The position numbers and the translations under genes are program-made. DNA of 64,000 nt. Source: Arsukibacterium ikkense. GTDB taxonomy: Bacteria; Pseudomonadota; Gammaproteobacteria; Enterobacterales; Alteromonadaceae. A model generated the notes under the pieces. It was not told the origin of the DNA and searched no databases. It saw only the letters and a program-made list of their open reading frames with translations. The stretch is taken from the NCBI RefSeq assembly GCF_000987775.1, contig NZ_LAHO01000002.1, forward strand, positions 62,001 to 126,000, written 5' to 3'. Numbering within the stretch: the stretch's first letter is position 1; each line of letters begins with the position of its first letter. This document shows, piece by piece, positions 7,589 to 17,016 of this stretch.

Positions 7589-9442
7589 TTACAGCGGCAG
7601 TGACTGCAAACGGCGGCCACCCCAGATTACATTAACCAATAAACGGGTACCCACTACCGCAGTAAAAATCGAGGTAAGAATGCCAATGGCCAGGGTAATG
7701 GCAAAGCCTTTCACCGGGCCGGTGCCAACCCCGAACAGGATCAGCGCCACCAGCAAGGTGGTAATATTAGAATCGGCAATAGTGGCAAAGGCGCGATCGT
7801 ACCCGACATGGATAGCCTGCTGCACCGAACGCCCTTCGGCCAGCTCCTCCCGTATGCGCTCAAAGATAAGCACATTAGCATCGACCGCCATCCCCACAGT
7901 TAGCACAATGCCGGCCATGCCCGGTAGCGTCAGCGTGGCGCCCGGGATCATCGACAAAAAACCAATCATTAAAATAAGGTTGGCGCCCAGCGCAATATTG
8001 GCAATCAGGCCAAAAGCTTTGTAGTACAGCACCATAAACAGCAGCACCGCTACCAGGCCCCACTGAATAGCCAGCATGCCCAGTTTAATATTTTCCTGGC
8101 CTAAGCTGGGGCCTATAGTGCGCTCTTCAATAATTTGTACCGGCGCCAGCAAAGCGCCCGCCCGTAATAAACTGGCCAGGTGACGGGCTTCGGCCGGTGA
8201 GCTCAGACCGGTAATATCAAATTCGCGCCCCAGACGCATTTGAATAGTGGCGTCGTTAATCACCTCCTGTTGTTTTACCAGTAACGGCGTGCCATCGCTG
8301 CCCAGTTCAGTACCGGGTTTATACTCAATAAATACCGAAGCCAGCCGCCGGCCAACCGCATTTTTAGACGCATCCGCCATTAAACTGCCACCGGCGCTAT
8401 CCAGCTTAATATTCACTTTGGCCTGACCATACTGATCATAGCCAGCACTGGCATCAATAATATGATCGCCGGTCAGCAATACCCGTTTATCCAGCAACAG
8501 TGGCCGGCCATCGGTGCTGGCATATAAGTCCGCATGCACCGGCAGGCGCCCCGCTACGGCGGCGGCGATATCGCTGTCTGTATCTACCAGCCGAAACTCC
8601 AGCGTGGCGGTGGCACTTAAAATATCTTTCGCCTGGGCGGTATCCTGTACCCCAGGCAATTGCACTACTATCCGATCAGCGCCCTGACGCTGCACCACCG
8701 GCTCGGCCACCCCAATCTGGTTTACCCGGTTGCGAATAATGGTAATGTTTTGCTCCAGCGCATATTCCCGGATCTCACGCTGGCGCTGCTCGCTCAACGC
8801 CAGGCGCAAATGCAGCGCATCATTATCTGCAGTGATCACAAGCTGGCGATCCTGCTTCGCTAACAGCATGGCGGCAGCCTGCATCTCCTCAGCCTGACGA
8901 AAACTTAACAGCAGCTGGTTGTTGCTAAGCTCGGTTTGAACGCCAAGGTAACGGATCTGGGCCTGGCGCAAATCACTGCGAACCTGACTGGCCAAATCAT
9001 TGAGGTTTTTATCCAGCGCGGCCTGCATATCTACCGCCAGCAAAAAGTGCACACCACCGCGTAAATCCAGGCCCAGCTTCATCGGCGTGGCACCAATGGC
9101 ACTTAACCAGTCGGGGGTGGCCGGCACCAGGCTAAGGGCCGTGGTGTAATTCTTACCTAACAGGGTTTTCGCCAGATCCCGCGCCTGCAATTGCTGCTCA
9201 GCGCTGTGAAAACGGGCAATTATTTTGCCATCAGCCAGTTGCACAGATTTTGCGCTTAGCCCGGCGTGTTCAAGCTCTTGCTCAAATTGCTGCTGGCGTT
9301 GTTCAGTAATAGCACTGCCGCGACTGGCGCTAATTTGTAACGCGGGGTCTTCCGGATATAAATTGGGTAACGCATAGAGCAGGGTCAATAGCAGCATGGC
9401 GCTTACCAACAGGTACCGCCATAACGGGTTCTTATTTAACAT
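7589..9442 (-). CDS. secD: Protein translocase subunit SecD
   Basis: This is a 617-residue partner of SecF, close to the E. coli length (615). It has an N-terminal membrane anchor, a large periplasmic domain with the motif MKLGLDLRGGVHFLL, and C-terminal RND helices containing GMAVDANVLIFERIREEL. It drives late stages of protein export using the proton motive force. In most gammaproteobacteria yajC, tgt and queA sit upstream; here a small secreted protein gene lies upstream instead, so yajC is elsewhere. Confidence 0.97.
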   Translation of the reverse strand: MLNKNPLWRYLLVSAMLLLTLLYALPNLYPEDPALQISASRGSAITEQRQQQFEQELEHAGLSAKSVQLADGKIIARFHSAEQQLQARDLAKTLLGKNYTTALSLVPATPDWLSAIGATPMKLGLDLRGGVHFLLAVDMQAALDKNLNDLASQVRSDLRQAQIRYLGVQTELSNNQLLLSFRQAEEMQAAAMLLAKQDRQLVITADNDALHLRLALSEQRQREIREYALEQNITIIRNRVNQIGVAEPVVQRQGADRIVVQLPGVQDTAQAKDILSATATLEFRLVDTDSDIAAAVAGRLPVHADLYASTDGRPLLLDKRVLLTGDHIIDASAGYDQYGQAKVNIKLDSAGGSLMADASKNAVGRRLASVFIEYKPGTELGSDGTPLLVKQQEVINDATIQMRLGREFDITGLSSPAEARHLASLLRAGALLAPVQIIEERTIGPSLGQENIKLGMLAIQWGLVAVLLFMVLYYKAFGLIANIALGANLILMIGFLSMIPGATLTLPGMAGIVLTVGMAVDANVLIFERIREELAEGRSVQQAIHVGYDRAFATIADSNITTLLVALILFGVGTGPVKGFAITLAIGILTSIFTAVVGTRLLVNVIWGGRRLQSLPL

Positions 9443-9536
9443 GACTTTTCCTTCACATAGCTAGCAGCCGCTAAGCCTGGCTATAGCAACCACTCAAAAA
9501 TACCAACAGGCTGACTGTTCGGCTAAATTGTTAGTG

Positions 9537-9854
9537 TTAGTGTGAAGAAAATACGGGAGGGGCTCGCGCCGGATGTGCGCTATAGCACACCTTGCTCAGG
9601 CTAGCGCTAACACTGGCCTGCGCTGGTGGAACAGTACAATAAGCATTAGCCGTAATAGCAGAAAACAGTGCTACTGGTGGCGAATCATCATGGTCAGTAA
9701 TCGAGCTAGCGGTATAGTAATAAAGTGCCGGATTAAGCGCCTGCAGCTGGGTATCAGCCAATGGTGATAAGCGACTATCGTGCACGGCCAGGGCTTGCGG
9801 CGAGCACAATAAGCTTAAATAAACCAGAATGGCGAAACTACTCAGCCAACGCAT
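9537..9854 (-). CDS. Small secreted protein of unknown function
   Basis: This is a 105-residue protein with a clear Sec signal peptide (about residues 1-23, ending PQALA). The mature part of about 82 residues has two cysteines (AYCTV and KVCYS) that could form one disulfide, and no motif I recognise. The ATG is preceded by a good ribosome site (GAGGTG). It is on the same strand as secDF, 94 bp upstream, so it may be cotranscribed with them. I cannot assign a function. Confidence 0.55.
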   Translation of the reverse strand: MRWLSSFAILVYLSLLCSPQALAVHDSRLSPLADTQLQALNPALYYYTASSITDHDDSPPVALFSAITANAYCTVPPAQASVSASLSKVCYSAHPARAPPVFSSH

Positions 9855-9937
9855 AACACCTCATCAAACAGGATACACAAGCTGCGTAGCACAGTTGCGT
9901 GGTCATAGCATGAGGCTTCGTCAGCGCTGAAACAAGC

Positions 9938-9967
9938 CATCGCCCAATAAATAGTTTTCAGGCGATG
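9938..9967 (-). terminator. Weak hairpin after GNAT-nitrilase gene
   Basis: A 7-bp inverted repeat (CATCGCC / GGCGATG) with a 16-nt loop lies downstream of the fusion gene stop. There is no T-tract, so its function as a terminator is doubtful. Confidence 0.25.
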
Positions 9968-9993
9968 ACTATAAGCTGAACTTAGCTATGCAC

Positions 9994-11532
9994 TCACTTT
10001 TTGATTTTAGGTGGGTTAACCAGCGATAATTGATACACATCGTGCCGCCGGTCTTTCATGGTGTGAACACTGCCATGGGTATGCAACTCTTTTAATAAAT
10101 CCAGATTCACATCGACAATTAACAGCATTTCTGAATTGGGGGTAGCTTCGGCTTTAATGCCGGTAGTCGGAAACGAGAAATCAGACGGCGTAAACAGTGC
10201 CGACTGCGCGTACTGAATATCCATATTGTTCACCCGTGCCAGGTTACCCACCGCGCCGGCAATTGCCACATAACATTCATTTTCTATAGCGCGGGCCATG
10301 GCACAGTGGCGCACCCGGGTGTATCCGTTCTGGGTATCAGTTAAAAAAGGCACGAACAAAATATTCATACCCTGATCCGATAACAGGCGGGCATATTCCG
10401 GAAACTCGACATCGTAGCAAATCATAATGCCGATTTTGCCACAATCGGTGTCAAACACTTCCACTTTACTGCCGCCGGTCATCGCCCAGTTGCGCTTCTC
10501 TGCCGGGGTAACATGCACTTTGTCGTACTGCTCCCAGCTGCCATCGCGCCGGCATAAAAAGCCGCTGTTATACAACTTGCCGTCGATCAGATACGGCATA
10601 CTGCCGGTAATAATATTAATGTTGTAGGCAATGGCAAAATCAACAAATTTATCCCGAATAGTCTCGGTATATTTGGCCAACTGGCGAATACTTTCGGTGA
10701 CGCTTAAGTGATTGTAATGAGCCATTAAAGGCGCAGCGAACAGCTCTGGAAACAGAATAAAATCGCTTTTATAATCCGATACGGCATCAACAAAAAATTC
10801 CATTTGTTCAAACAGTTTTTCAATGTTTTCCATGCTGCGCATTTGCCATTGCACCAACCCCAGCCGCACTTCCGCCTTAGGCGCATTAATCAGCTTAACG
10901 GACTTGGTATAGTAGATATTTAACCATTCCAGTAAGGTGGCGTATTCCTGTGATTCAACATCACCGGGTATGTAACCTTTTAACAATTTACGCACGTGAA
11001 AACCATTGGCCAGCTGAAAGCTCAGCACCGGATCGTACAACTCTTTGCGTTTCACTTTCTCAATATACTGTTTTGCCGTCAGAGTATCAGCATGCTGCTC
11101 ATAGTTTGGCATGCGCCCACCAGCCATAATGGCCCGTAAGTTCAGGTTCTCACACAGCTCTTTACGCACATCATATAAGCGCCGGGCCAGGCGCAGACCG
11201 CGGTAGTCCGGGTGAATAAACACTTCAATACCATACAGCACATCGCCATTAGGATCATGATTATCAAATGAAAAACCAGAGATAATCTGCTCGTAGGTAT
11301 GGTCGTCACTGAATTTGCTGTAATCGATAATTAATGAAAAAGCACAACCCACTACTTTACCGTCAACACAGACACAAATCTGCCCCTCAGGGAATTTGGT
11401 CAGTAAGGTGTCGACAATATCGGCAGTCCAGGTCAGTAACGGACCCGTTTGATACACCTCTTCCGAGGCCGCCCTAAGCTCTGTCATATCCTGGTTGGTC
11501 AAATGGCGTATTTCGACGTGATTAGCGTCCAT
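9994..11532 (-). CDS. GNAT acetyltransferase - carbon-nitrogen hydrolase fusion
   Basis: This 512-residue protein has an N-terminal GNAT-type domain (about residues 1-200, acetyl-CoA region around HPDYRGLRLARRLYD) fused to a nitrilase-superfamily hydrolase (about 215-500). The Glu-Lys-Cys triad is visible in LFPELFAAP, YDKVHVTPAEK and IMICYDVEFPE. The hydrolase should cleave a C-N bond of an amide, nitrile or carbamoyl compound, and the GNAT part may acylate an amine. The real substrates are unknown. The frame is open upstream to 11574, but the ATG at 11532 has a GGAGAT site and starts the domain correctly. This two-domain architecture is widespread in marine gammaproteobacteria. Confidence 0.88.
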   Translation of the reverse strand: MDANHVEIRHLTNQDMTELRAASEEVYQTGPLLTWTADIVDTLLTKFPEGQICVCVDGKVVGCAFSLIIDYSKFSDDHTYEQIISGFSFDNHDPNGDVLYGIEVFIHPDYRGLRLARRLYDVRKELCENLNLRAIMAGGRMPNYEQHADTLTAKQYIEKVKRKELYDPVLSFQLANGFHVRKLLKGYIPGDVESQEYATLLEWLNIYYTKSVKLINAPKAEVRLGLVQWQMRSMENIEKLFEQMEFFVDAVSDYKSDFILFPELFAAPLMAHYNHLSVTESIRQLAKYTETIRDKFVDFAIAYNINIITGSMPYLIDGKLYNSGFLCRRDGSWEQYDKVHVTPAEKRNWAMTGGSKVEVFDTDCGKIGIMICYDVEFPEYARLLSDQGMNILFVPFLTDTQNGYTRVRHCAMARAIENECYVAIAGAVGNLARVNNMDIQYAQSALFTPSDFSFPTTGIKAEATPNSEMLLIVDVNLDLLKELHTHGSVHTMKDRRHDVYQLSLVNPPKIKK

Positions 11533-11645
11533 AAAATCTCCGGCAGTATCTATAGTGGGCCAAGAATAACACACTCTGCTGCAGCTGTGACTAGCTGCCT
11601 GCTCGCAAAAAAGCCTTGTCGTGCCAGCATTTTAGTCCCGCAAGC

Positions 11646-12350
11646 TTAAACCGGCTGTGGCCAATGCCGGCACAGATCATGCCGCAGCCGGGCATAGACG
11701 CCAGGGTTTAACGCGTGTTGGCGCAAAAAGGCACACTGTACGTCGCGCAGCGGGCTTTGCCGCGCTATCGCAATGTACTGCCGGTACACCGGATAATAGG
11801 CGGTTGCCAGTTTAAGTTGGTCAGTAAAATACTGTGCTTTAAATTCTGGCGGTAGCTGTGGCCAGAAATCATTTGCCAGCCTTGCGCCAAGTAGCAGAGG
11901 TTGTGGCATATAAGGTCCATATTGCTGAGCTTGCAGCAATTGCCGGGCGGCTTCTTCTGGCTGTGCCAGGATCCAGGCCAACGCATAGGCATAAGCCGCA
12001 TAGCCATCCCCCCACTGTGGCCTTTGCGCCAGCGCCTGCTGATACAGCTGGCGAAGTAGCAAGGGGTCAACCTGCTCTAATTGCTGTTGATGGCCCCACT
12101 CTAAGGTACGGGCTAACATCAGCCGATAATGCGGATTAGCGTTGTCAAGCTTTAGCGAGCGCTGCGCTGCCGCTTTCGCATCCTGATAAGCGGGTAGCAA
12201 TACAACGCTGTCGTGTTGCCAACGCTCCAGATAATATACCGACTTAAAGTGATAGGCACTGGCCAGGCCCTGTCTGGCCAGTAACCCTATGGCCACAAGC
12301 ATGGCCAGTGCCATTGCAGGATAAAGCCAACGGGCGTGTTTAGGTTGCAT
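11646..12350 (-). CDS. VpsP-like TPR membrane protein of polysaccharide locus
   Basis: This 234-residue protein has one N-terminal membrane helix (about residues 9-31) and a periplasmic alpha-helical, TPR-like part rich in Ala, Leu, Gln and Tyr. Its place as last gene of the vpsL-M-N-O-like block and its layout match VpsP of Vibrio and Shewanella exopolysaccharide clusters, whose exact role is not known. The start codon overlaps the stop of the PHP phosphatase gene (TGATG), so the two are translationally coupled. Assignment rests on layout and context; the sequence motif evidence is modest. Confidence 0.65.
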   Translation of the reverse strand: MQPKHARWLYPAMALAMLVAIGLLARQGLASAYHFKSVYYLERWQHDSVVLLPAYQDAKAAAQRSLKLDNANPHYRLMLARTLEWGHQQQLEQVDPLLLRQLYQQALAQRPQWGDGYAAYAYALAWILAQPEEAARQLLQAQQYGPYMPQPLLLGARLANDFWPQLPPEFKAQYFTDQLKLATAYYPVYRQYIAIARQSPLRDVQCAFLRQHALNPGVYARLRHDLCRHWPQPV

Positions 12351-13099
12351 CAGCCAGCCACCATCACCCCACCAGCGGTAAACAGCGACTGGCTGATTTC
12401 TGCCGGCGTATCCACCAGCAATTGCTGCAGTTGCTCTGGCGTCATGCTACTGGCTAACGCCGCCTTAGCATCGGCCAGCAGCGGTGGCCGGCGTTTTACT
12501 GAATGACAATCTGTAGCAATAACGCTGAAGATACCCTGTGCCAGATACTGCCGCGCGAGTTGCAACGGTTTATCACCCATCACACCCAGCAGTGACGCTG
12601 CGGTCAGCTGAAATAAGCAATCCAGCCGCTGTAACTGGCTGATTTTAGACGGTTCCTGTTGCAACTCGCGGTTGCGCTCGGGGTGCGCTACCATCACCCG
12701 GTAGCCGAGCCGGCCAAGGTATTTAATCAGCTTATCACTTCCTGCCGGAATATGGCTGTGAGGAAATTCCAGCAGCAGTAACATATCGCCCTGATAATGC
12801 CCCAGCAGCGGCAGGGCTTTACGCTCTGCCAGCTGAATAAGCTGTGGCTCGACTCTGAGCTCTGCGGCAGCGGCCAGCTGGATATCGATACCTGCTGCTG
12901 CTGCGCCATGCCGCAGTGCAGACAACGCCGCCGTGATACTACTGACGGTATTGTCATAATACCCTGCCTGCACATGAGGTGTGGCCACCATATGACTGAT
13001 CCCCTGCTGCTGGGCCAGACGCAACAGCGCTAAGGCTTCGGCCATATCGGCGGCGCCGTCATCCACCGCGGGTAATATGTGGCAATGTAAATCGATCAC
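12350..13099 (-). CDS. CpsB/CapC-type tyrosine-protein phosphatase (PHP domain)
   Basis: This 249-residue protein is a manganese-dependent PHP-family phosphatase. The N-terminal metal motif DLHCHILPAVDDG, the segment VATPHVQ, and the later AHPERN and ATDCHS motifs supply the metal ligands. Family members (CpsB, Wzh, YwqE) dephosphorylate the C-terminal tyrosines of the bacterial tyrosine kinase that regulates capsule chain length. The kinase gene lies 3 bp upstream and carries a tyrosine-rich tail, so the substrate is in place. Vibrio vps clusters lack this gene at this position. Confidence 0.92.
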   Translation of the reverse strand: MIDLHCHILPAVDDGAADMAEALALLRLAQQQGISHMVATPHVQAGYYDNTVSSITAALSALRHGAAAAGIDIQLAAAAELRVEPQLIQLAERKALPLLGHYQGDMLLLLEFPHSHIPAGSDKLIKYLGRLGYRVMVAHPERNRELQQEPSKISQLQRLDCLFQLTAASLLGVMGDKPLQLARQYLAQGIFSVIATDCHSVKRRPPLLADAKAALASSMTPEQLQQLLVDTPAEISQSLFTAGGVMVAG

Positions 13100-13102
13100 C
13101 GG

Positions 13103-15289
13103 TTATGCCTGCTCTGCGCCATAATAGCCATACTGACCGTACTGGCCATAATAACTGGCCGCTTTTTCAGTATCCATCTGGTTTAAAACAACACCATACA
13201 AATTACCGTGCGCCTGATTAATTTTCGCGATAGAGTTTTTCAGCGCCGGGCTGCGGGTATGGTCGGCTTTCACTACCAGTAACACAGCATCAGACATCGG
13301 AGCCAGCAGCAAACTGTCACTGACTAATTGCACCGGTGGCGTATCAATAATAATCTTGTCGTAGTCGGCGCGTAAGGTATTCAGCAGTGCTTCGAAAGCA
13401 CCACCAGCTAACAACTCCAGTGGATTAAGCGGCACGGCACCTGCGGCTAACACATCAACGCCACTCTGCTCATCCCTGACGATACAGTCGGCTAGTTTTT
13501 CCGTACCGGACAGTACATTGGCCAGGCCGCTCTGATAACTGGGCAATCCCAGTTTACTGCCCAGCGTTGGTTTGCGCATGTCGGCGTCGATCACCAACAC
13601 CCGCTCAAGCGCAGCATAAGCATAAGCCAGATTTAAGCTGACGGAGGTTTTTCCCTCTTCCGGGTAAGACGAGGTAACCTCGATGATTTGCAATGATTTA
13701 TCTATTGCAAGCAGCGATAAGCTGGTGCGGATATTAGACACAGCCTCAATATGTTGGCGCTGTGAACGATCAAAATAGGCACGGGCCCGCACCAGTTCAG
13801 TGGCCTTTTTCGTACTCCGTGGCAAAAAGCCCAGCGCCCGTTGGTTCAGCATTTTCTCCACATCGGGCAGATGCTTTATGGTGTCATTCAGGGCATCGAG
13901 AACCAGTGCCATAACAATAGCAACACCTGAAGCAGCAATTAACACCAGTAATAAAATCAGCCTCTTATTTGGTTTTTCCGGTACGGTGGGCAAAGTCGCC
14001 AAATCGGTAAAGCGCGCGATAGGTGCATCAAAGCCCCCTGTTACTTCCGTTTCTTTTTGCCGGGCCATAAAGTTATCAAATAACAAGCGGTTGGCTTCGA
14101 CTTCACGTTCCAGCCGCCGATAGTCTGACTCCAGCGAACCTAACCCAGAAAAGCGGCTTCGTGCCAGGGCAAAACGCTGTTCAAGCGCAGTCAGGCGCTC
14201 TGCAGTCGCCTGTGCTTCCTTTTCGACTCCGTCAATCAGCCGCAAAATTTGTTGGGTAAGATTTTGCTGTACCGACTGCAGTTCAGCCTGAGCTGAAATC
14301 ATTCTCGGGTGTTTCGGCCCGTATACCTTAGCAAGTTCAGACACTTTACGCTCGGTGACCAGCACTTCACGTTTTACGTTCTGGATTGAGATATGCGAGG
14401 TAATTTCCGGCAAGCTTTCCAGGCGCCGGATATCATCGCGGCCAAATCGCTGTACCAGGTTTAAAAAACCCTCCGTTTCTGCTTTACGGGCACGGGCAAC
14501 TGACAATTGCTCGTTCAATCGCTCCAGCTCACGTTGATCCAGTGCGGTAACACCTGCTACATCAACTAAGTTATGGGTTGCACGAAATTGCTCCAGTTTA
14601 AACTCGCTTTGTTCCAGCTTGTCACGCAGTTCTGTCACCCGCCCACCCAGCCAGCTACTGGCTTTTTGGGTCATCCCCAGCCGAGCATCCAACTGGCTGT
14701 TTATATAGGCCTCACCCAATGCATCGGCCACCGCCTGCGCCAACCGCGGATCTTCAGAGCTAAAGCTTAACCTGACCAGCTGGGTCCGGCGTACCGGCGT
14801 AATCTGAACATTTCGCACAAAGGCGTCCAGTTGCCGTTTATGCAGCAGGAAAGCAGCATAGTCGGGATCAGCAACAGGCGCTTTTTGGGGCAGAAAAGGC
14901 AGTAACGCCACGAGCTGTTGCTTCCAGCCAGGTTTAGGCTGGTATTCAAAGTGGCTGGCAACATTCAGTTGCTTAAACACCTGCTCGGCGATAGAGCGTG
15001 ATTTCAGTACTTCAAACTGCGTCAGATAATATTCCTGCTGCGACGAGTTGAAGCCATAAACCTCTTCAATCTTAATGGCGCGGGCCTGATTGGCTTCCAG
15101 CAGTAACGTTGAGGTCGCCCGGTATACCGGCGCCATATTTAACAACACAAAAGTTGCCAAAGCACCGCATAGCAACGTAAAGGCCATGATGCGCCATTTT
15201 GCCCGGTAAATAACATTAATGGTTTTTTTCAGGTCAATAACCTGGATGGCCTGACTGGCACTATCCACTCGCGTGATGTCAACTTGCAT
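13103..15289 (-). CDS. Polysaccharide co-polymerase with tyrosine autokinase (Wzc/VpsO-like)
   Basis: This 728-residue inner-membrane protein has a Wzz domain with a first transmembrane helix (about 33-53), long periplasmic coiled coils, a second helix (about 445-465) and a cytoplasmic BY-kinase. The kinase motifs are Walker A (residues about 541-549, SYPEEGKTS, Lys547), Walker A' (VLVIDADMRKP) and Walker B (IIIDTPP). The tail holds six tyrosines in the last 20 residues, the autophosphorylation cluster. It controls chain length and export with the Wza-like protein encoded immediately upstream (no gap). Its phosphatase is encoded 3 bp downstream. Confidence 0.95.
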   Translation of the reverse strand: MQVDITRVDSASQAIQVIDLKKTINVIYRAKWRIMAFTLLCGALATFVLLNMAPVYRATSTLLLEANQARAIKIEEVYGFNSSQQEYYLTQFEVLKSRSIAEQVFKQLNVASHFEYQPKPGWKQQLVALLPFLPQKAPVADPDYAAFLLHKRQLDAFVRNVQITPVRRTQLVRLSFSSEDPRLAQAVADALGEAYINSQLDARLGMTQKASSWLGGRVTELRDKLEQSEFKLEQFRATHNLVDVAGVTALDQRELERLNEQLSVARARKAETEGFLNLVQRFGRDDIRRLESLPEITSHISIQNVKREVLVTERKVSELAKVYGPKHPRMISAQAELQSVQQNLTQQILRLIDGVEKEAQATAERLTALEQRFALARSRFSGLGSLESDYRRLEREVEANRLLFDNFMARQKETEVTGGFDAPIARFTDLATLPTVPEKPNKRLILLLVLIAASGVAIVMALVLDALNDTIKHLPDVEKMLNQRALGFLPRSTKKATELVRARAYFDRSQRQHIEAVSNIRTSLSLLAIDKSLQIIEVTSSYPEEGKTSVSLNLAYAYAALERVLVIDADMRKPTLGSKLGLPSYQSGLANVLSGTEKLADCIVRDEQSGVDVLAAGAVPLNPLELLAGGAFEALLNTLRADYDKIIIDTPPVQLVSDSLLLAPMSDAVLLVVKADHTRSPALKNSIAKINQAHGNLYGVVLNQMDTEKAASYYGQYGQYGYYGAEQA

Positions 15290-15814
15290 TTAAAAGAATC
15301 TCTGTAAAATAGTCACGGTATCACCCGCTAGTACCCGACTGTTCAGGCTGGCATTTTCGGCTTCTGCTTTATTCGCTTCGCGGGCAATCATAATCCGATC
15401 GCGGGATGCGCGCTCAGTCAGCCCACCCGCCAGCGCAACAGCCTGATTTACGGTCATACCAGGCTGGTAAAAGTAAGCTCCGGGTTTTTTCACTTCGCCG
15501 TGAATGTAAAATGGCCGGTATTCGTCAATGCCAACAAACACACTGGGGGCTATCAGATAATCACCTGCCAACCCCTGATAGATAAGCTGCTCCAGTTGTT
15601 TCAATGTTAAACCGGTCGCTTTAATACTACCCAGGAAAGGATAATTTATGGTACCGCTGTCAGTAAGCTGTGTTTTCAACGCCAGATCATCCTGGCCAAA
15701 CACCCGGATACTGATCTTATCCCCCGCTCCCAGTAAATAGCTGTCATCAGCAACAGCACTCCAGCTGGCAAGTACCAGCGAGCATAGTAGTAATGGTTTT
15801 AATATCAGCATCAT
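15290..15814 (-). CDS. Periplasmic/outer-membrane polysaccharide export protein (Wza/VpsN-like, short)
   Basis: This 174-residue protein has a signal peptide (about residues 1-22), a Poly_export domain starting at YLLGAGDKISIRVFG, and one SLBB domain (about 105-165, HGEVKKPGAYFYQPGMTVNQA). It lacks the long C-terminal membrane-spanning helix and lipoprotein cysteine of E. coli Wza (379 residues), so it is the short form found in synthase- and VpsN-type systems. The neighbouring beta-barrel protein probably provides the outer-membrane part. It overlaps that gene by 4 bp and abuts the co-polymerase gene. Confidence 0.92.
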   Translation of the reverse strand: MMLILKPLLLCSLVLASWSAVADDSYLLGAGDKISIRVFGQDDLALKTQLTDSGTINYPFLGSIKATGLTLKQLEQLIYQGLAGDYLIAPSVFVGIDEYRPFYIHGEVKKPGAYFYQPGMTVNQAVALAGGLTERASRDRIMIAREANKAEAENASLNSRVLAGDTVTILQRFF

Positions 15815-17004
15815 AAACCTGCCTGAACTCCAACGTAGAATATGTTTTTATCAAAACGAATGTGCCTGGCTGTAGAAACTTTGCGGCTAAGGTCGGTACC
15901 GGCTGTCAATAACATATTGGCGCGCAGCAAATAGCTTACTGCCAGACTTAGCTCCCGGGTTTTATCACTACGCCCGCTACCCGCGAAATCTTCACAGCTG
16001 TAAGCAAAACGAATGGTGCTTGCCAACAGCTCAGACCAATTATGGCGCCAGCTGATCCCATATAAGGTTTCTTCAACGTAATCGCCCTGTACATTTGGCT
16101 CTTTCGCCAACCTACCGGTGCTTAGCCGCCATTGCGAATAGCTAAGTGGTGCATAAGCTAAACTGGCTTGCCAGGTAAGGCCCTTGAAATCTTCACGCCC
16201 TAGGCTTTCAAAATCTTTATGCTGATAACCGAAGCGTACACCAGCTGAAGTTAATGCAGTTGCTTGCCACTCCATCCCCATACGATAACTGGTTGTGGTA
16301 TTATCACGGTTGCCGGTAGGGTCGGTTTGCTCATAATTAATGTCGGCACGTGTTACCTCGCTAAGCAGGCGAATGCTGGCCTGGGTATTGTAGTAAAATG
16401 CCGCGCCGTATGAAAAACGCTGGTAGCTGCGGTAGCGGGTCAGGTTGCCATGACTGCTATATGCTTTGTCGTACCAGCCAGCCATTAACCGCAACCGCGC
16501 TGGCGTAGACAGGGCACCATATTCATAGTCCACATCAACATCACTCACCTCAAAGGTTACCGGCTCTTGCAATGCATTACCCATACCTTCCGATACTCCG
16601 GTACCACGCTTTTCATGACCTGACCGGTAGGTAATATCAAGATCGAAACGGTTGTTTTCATTCAGCTCTACCTTAGCGTCCGCCCCAAGAAAGAAATCCA
16701 GGTAGTTGTCATCAGAGCTCGACATATAATGGCCGCGGGCCAGGCGTGCGGTAGCGCTAAACTCATCAGGCCCCTTCTTAAGCTGCGCACGCAATAGCGG
16801 AGTGACGGCCAGCAGCCAGCTCGACATTGCATGTTCGCTGGTACTGGCGATGTTGTTATCGTGGCTTAAACGGGTTTGCAGCATCGGTGTAAAGTCAATA
16901 CCAGTTTCAGTGGTAATACTGCCACCAATATACTCAGTGGCACTTAGTGTGGCCGATACTCCCAGCGCCGCCAAACTAAGCGTAACGCATGAGAAATTAA
17001 ACAT
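15811..17004 (-). CDS. Outer-membrane beta-barrel protein of exopolysaccharide locus (VpsM-like)
   Basis: This 397-residue protein has a signal peptide (about residues 1-22) followed by alternating beta-strands with aromatic girdles, such as FGYQHKDF and LAYAPLSYSQWRL, ending in a strand FYVGVQAGL. This fits the beta-barrel proteins (VpsM / PEP-CTERM-system barrel type) found next to Wza-like genes, which are thought to form or assist the outer-membrane export channel. The order kinase, Wza-like, barrel, initiating transferase is the same as vpsO-N-M-L. It overlaps the Wza-like gene by 4 bp. Confidence 0.85.
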   Translation of the reverse strand: MFNFSCVTLSLAALGVSATLSATEYIGGSITTETGIDFTPMLQTRLSHDNNIASTSEHAMSSWLLAVTPLLRAQLKKGPDEFSATARLARGHYMSSSDDNYLDFFLGADAKVELNENNRFDLDITYRSGHEKRGTGVSEGMGNALQEPVTFEVSDVDVDYEYGALSTPARLRLMAGWYDKAYSSHGNLTRYRSYQRFSYGAAFYYNTQASIRLLSEVTRADINYEQTDPTGNRDNTTTSYRMGMEWQATALTSAGVRFGYQHKDFESLGREDFKGLTWQASLAYAPLSYSQWRLSTGRLAKEPNVQGDYVEETLYGISWRHNWSELLASTIRFAYSCEDFAGSGRSDKTRELSLAVSYLLRANMLLTAGTDLSRKVSTARHIRFDKNIFYVGVQAGL

Positions 17005-17016
17005 TTAACGTCCTTA

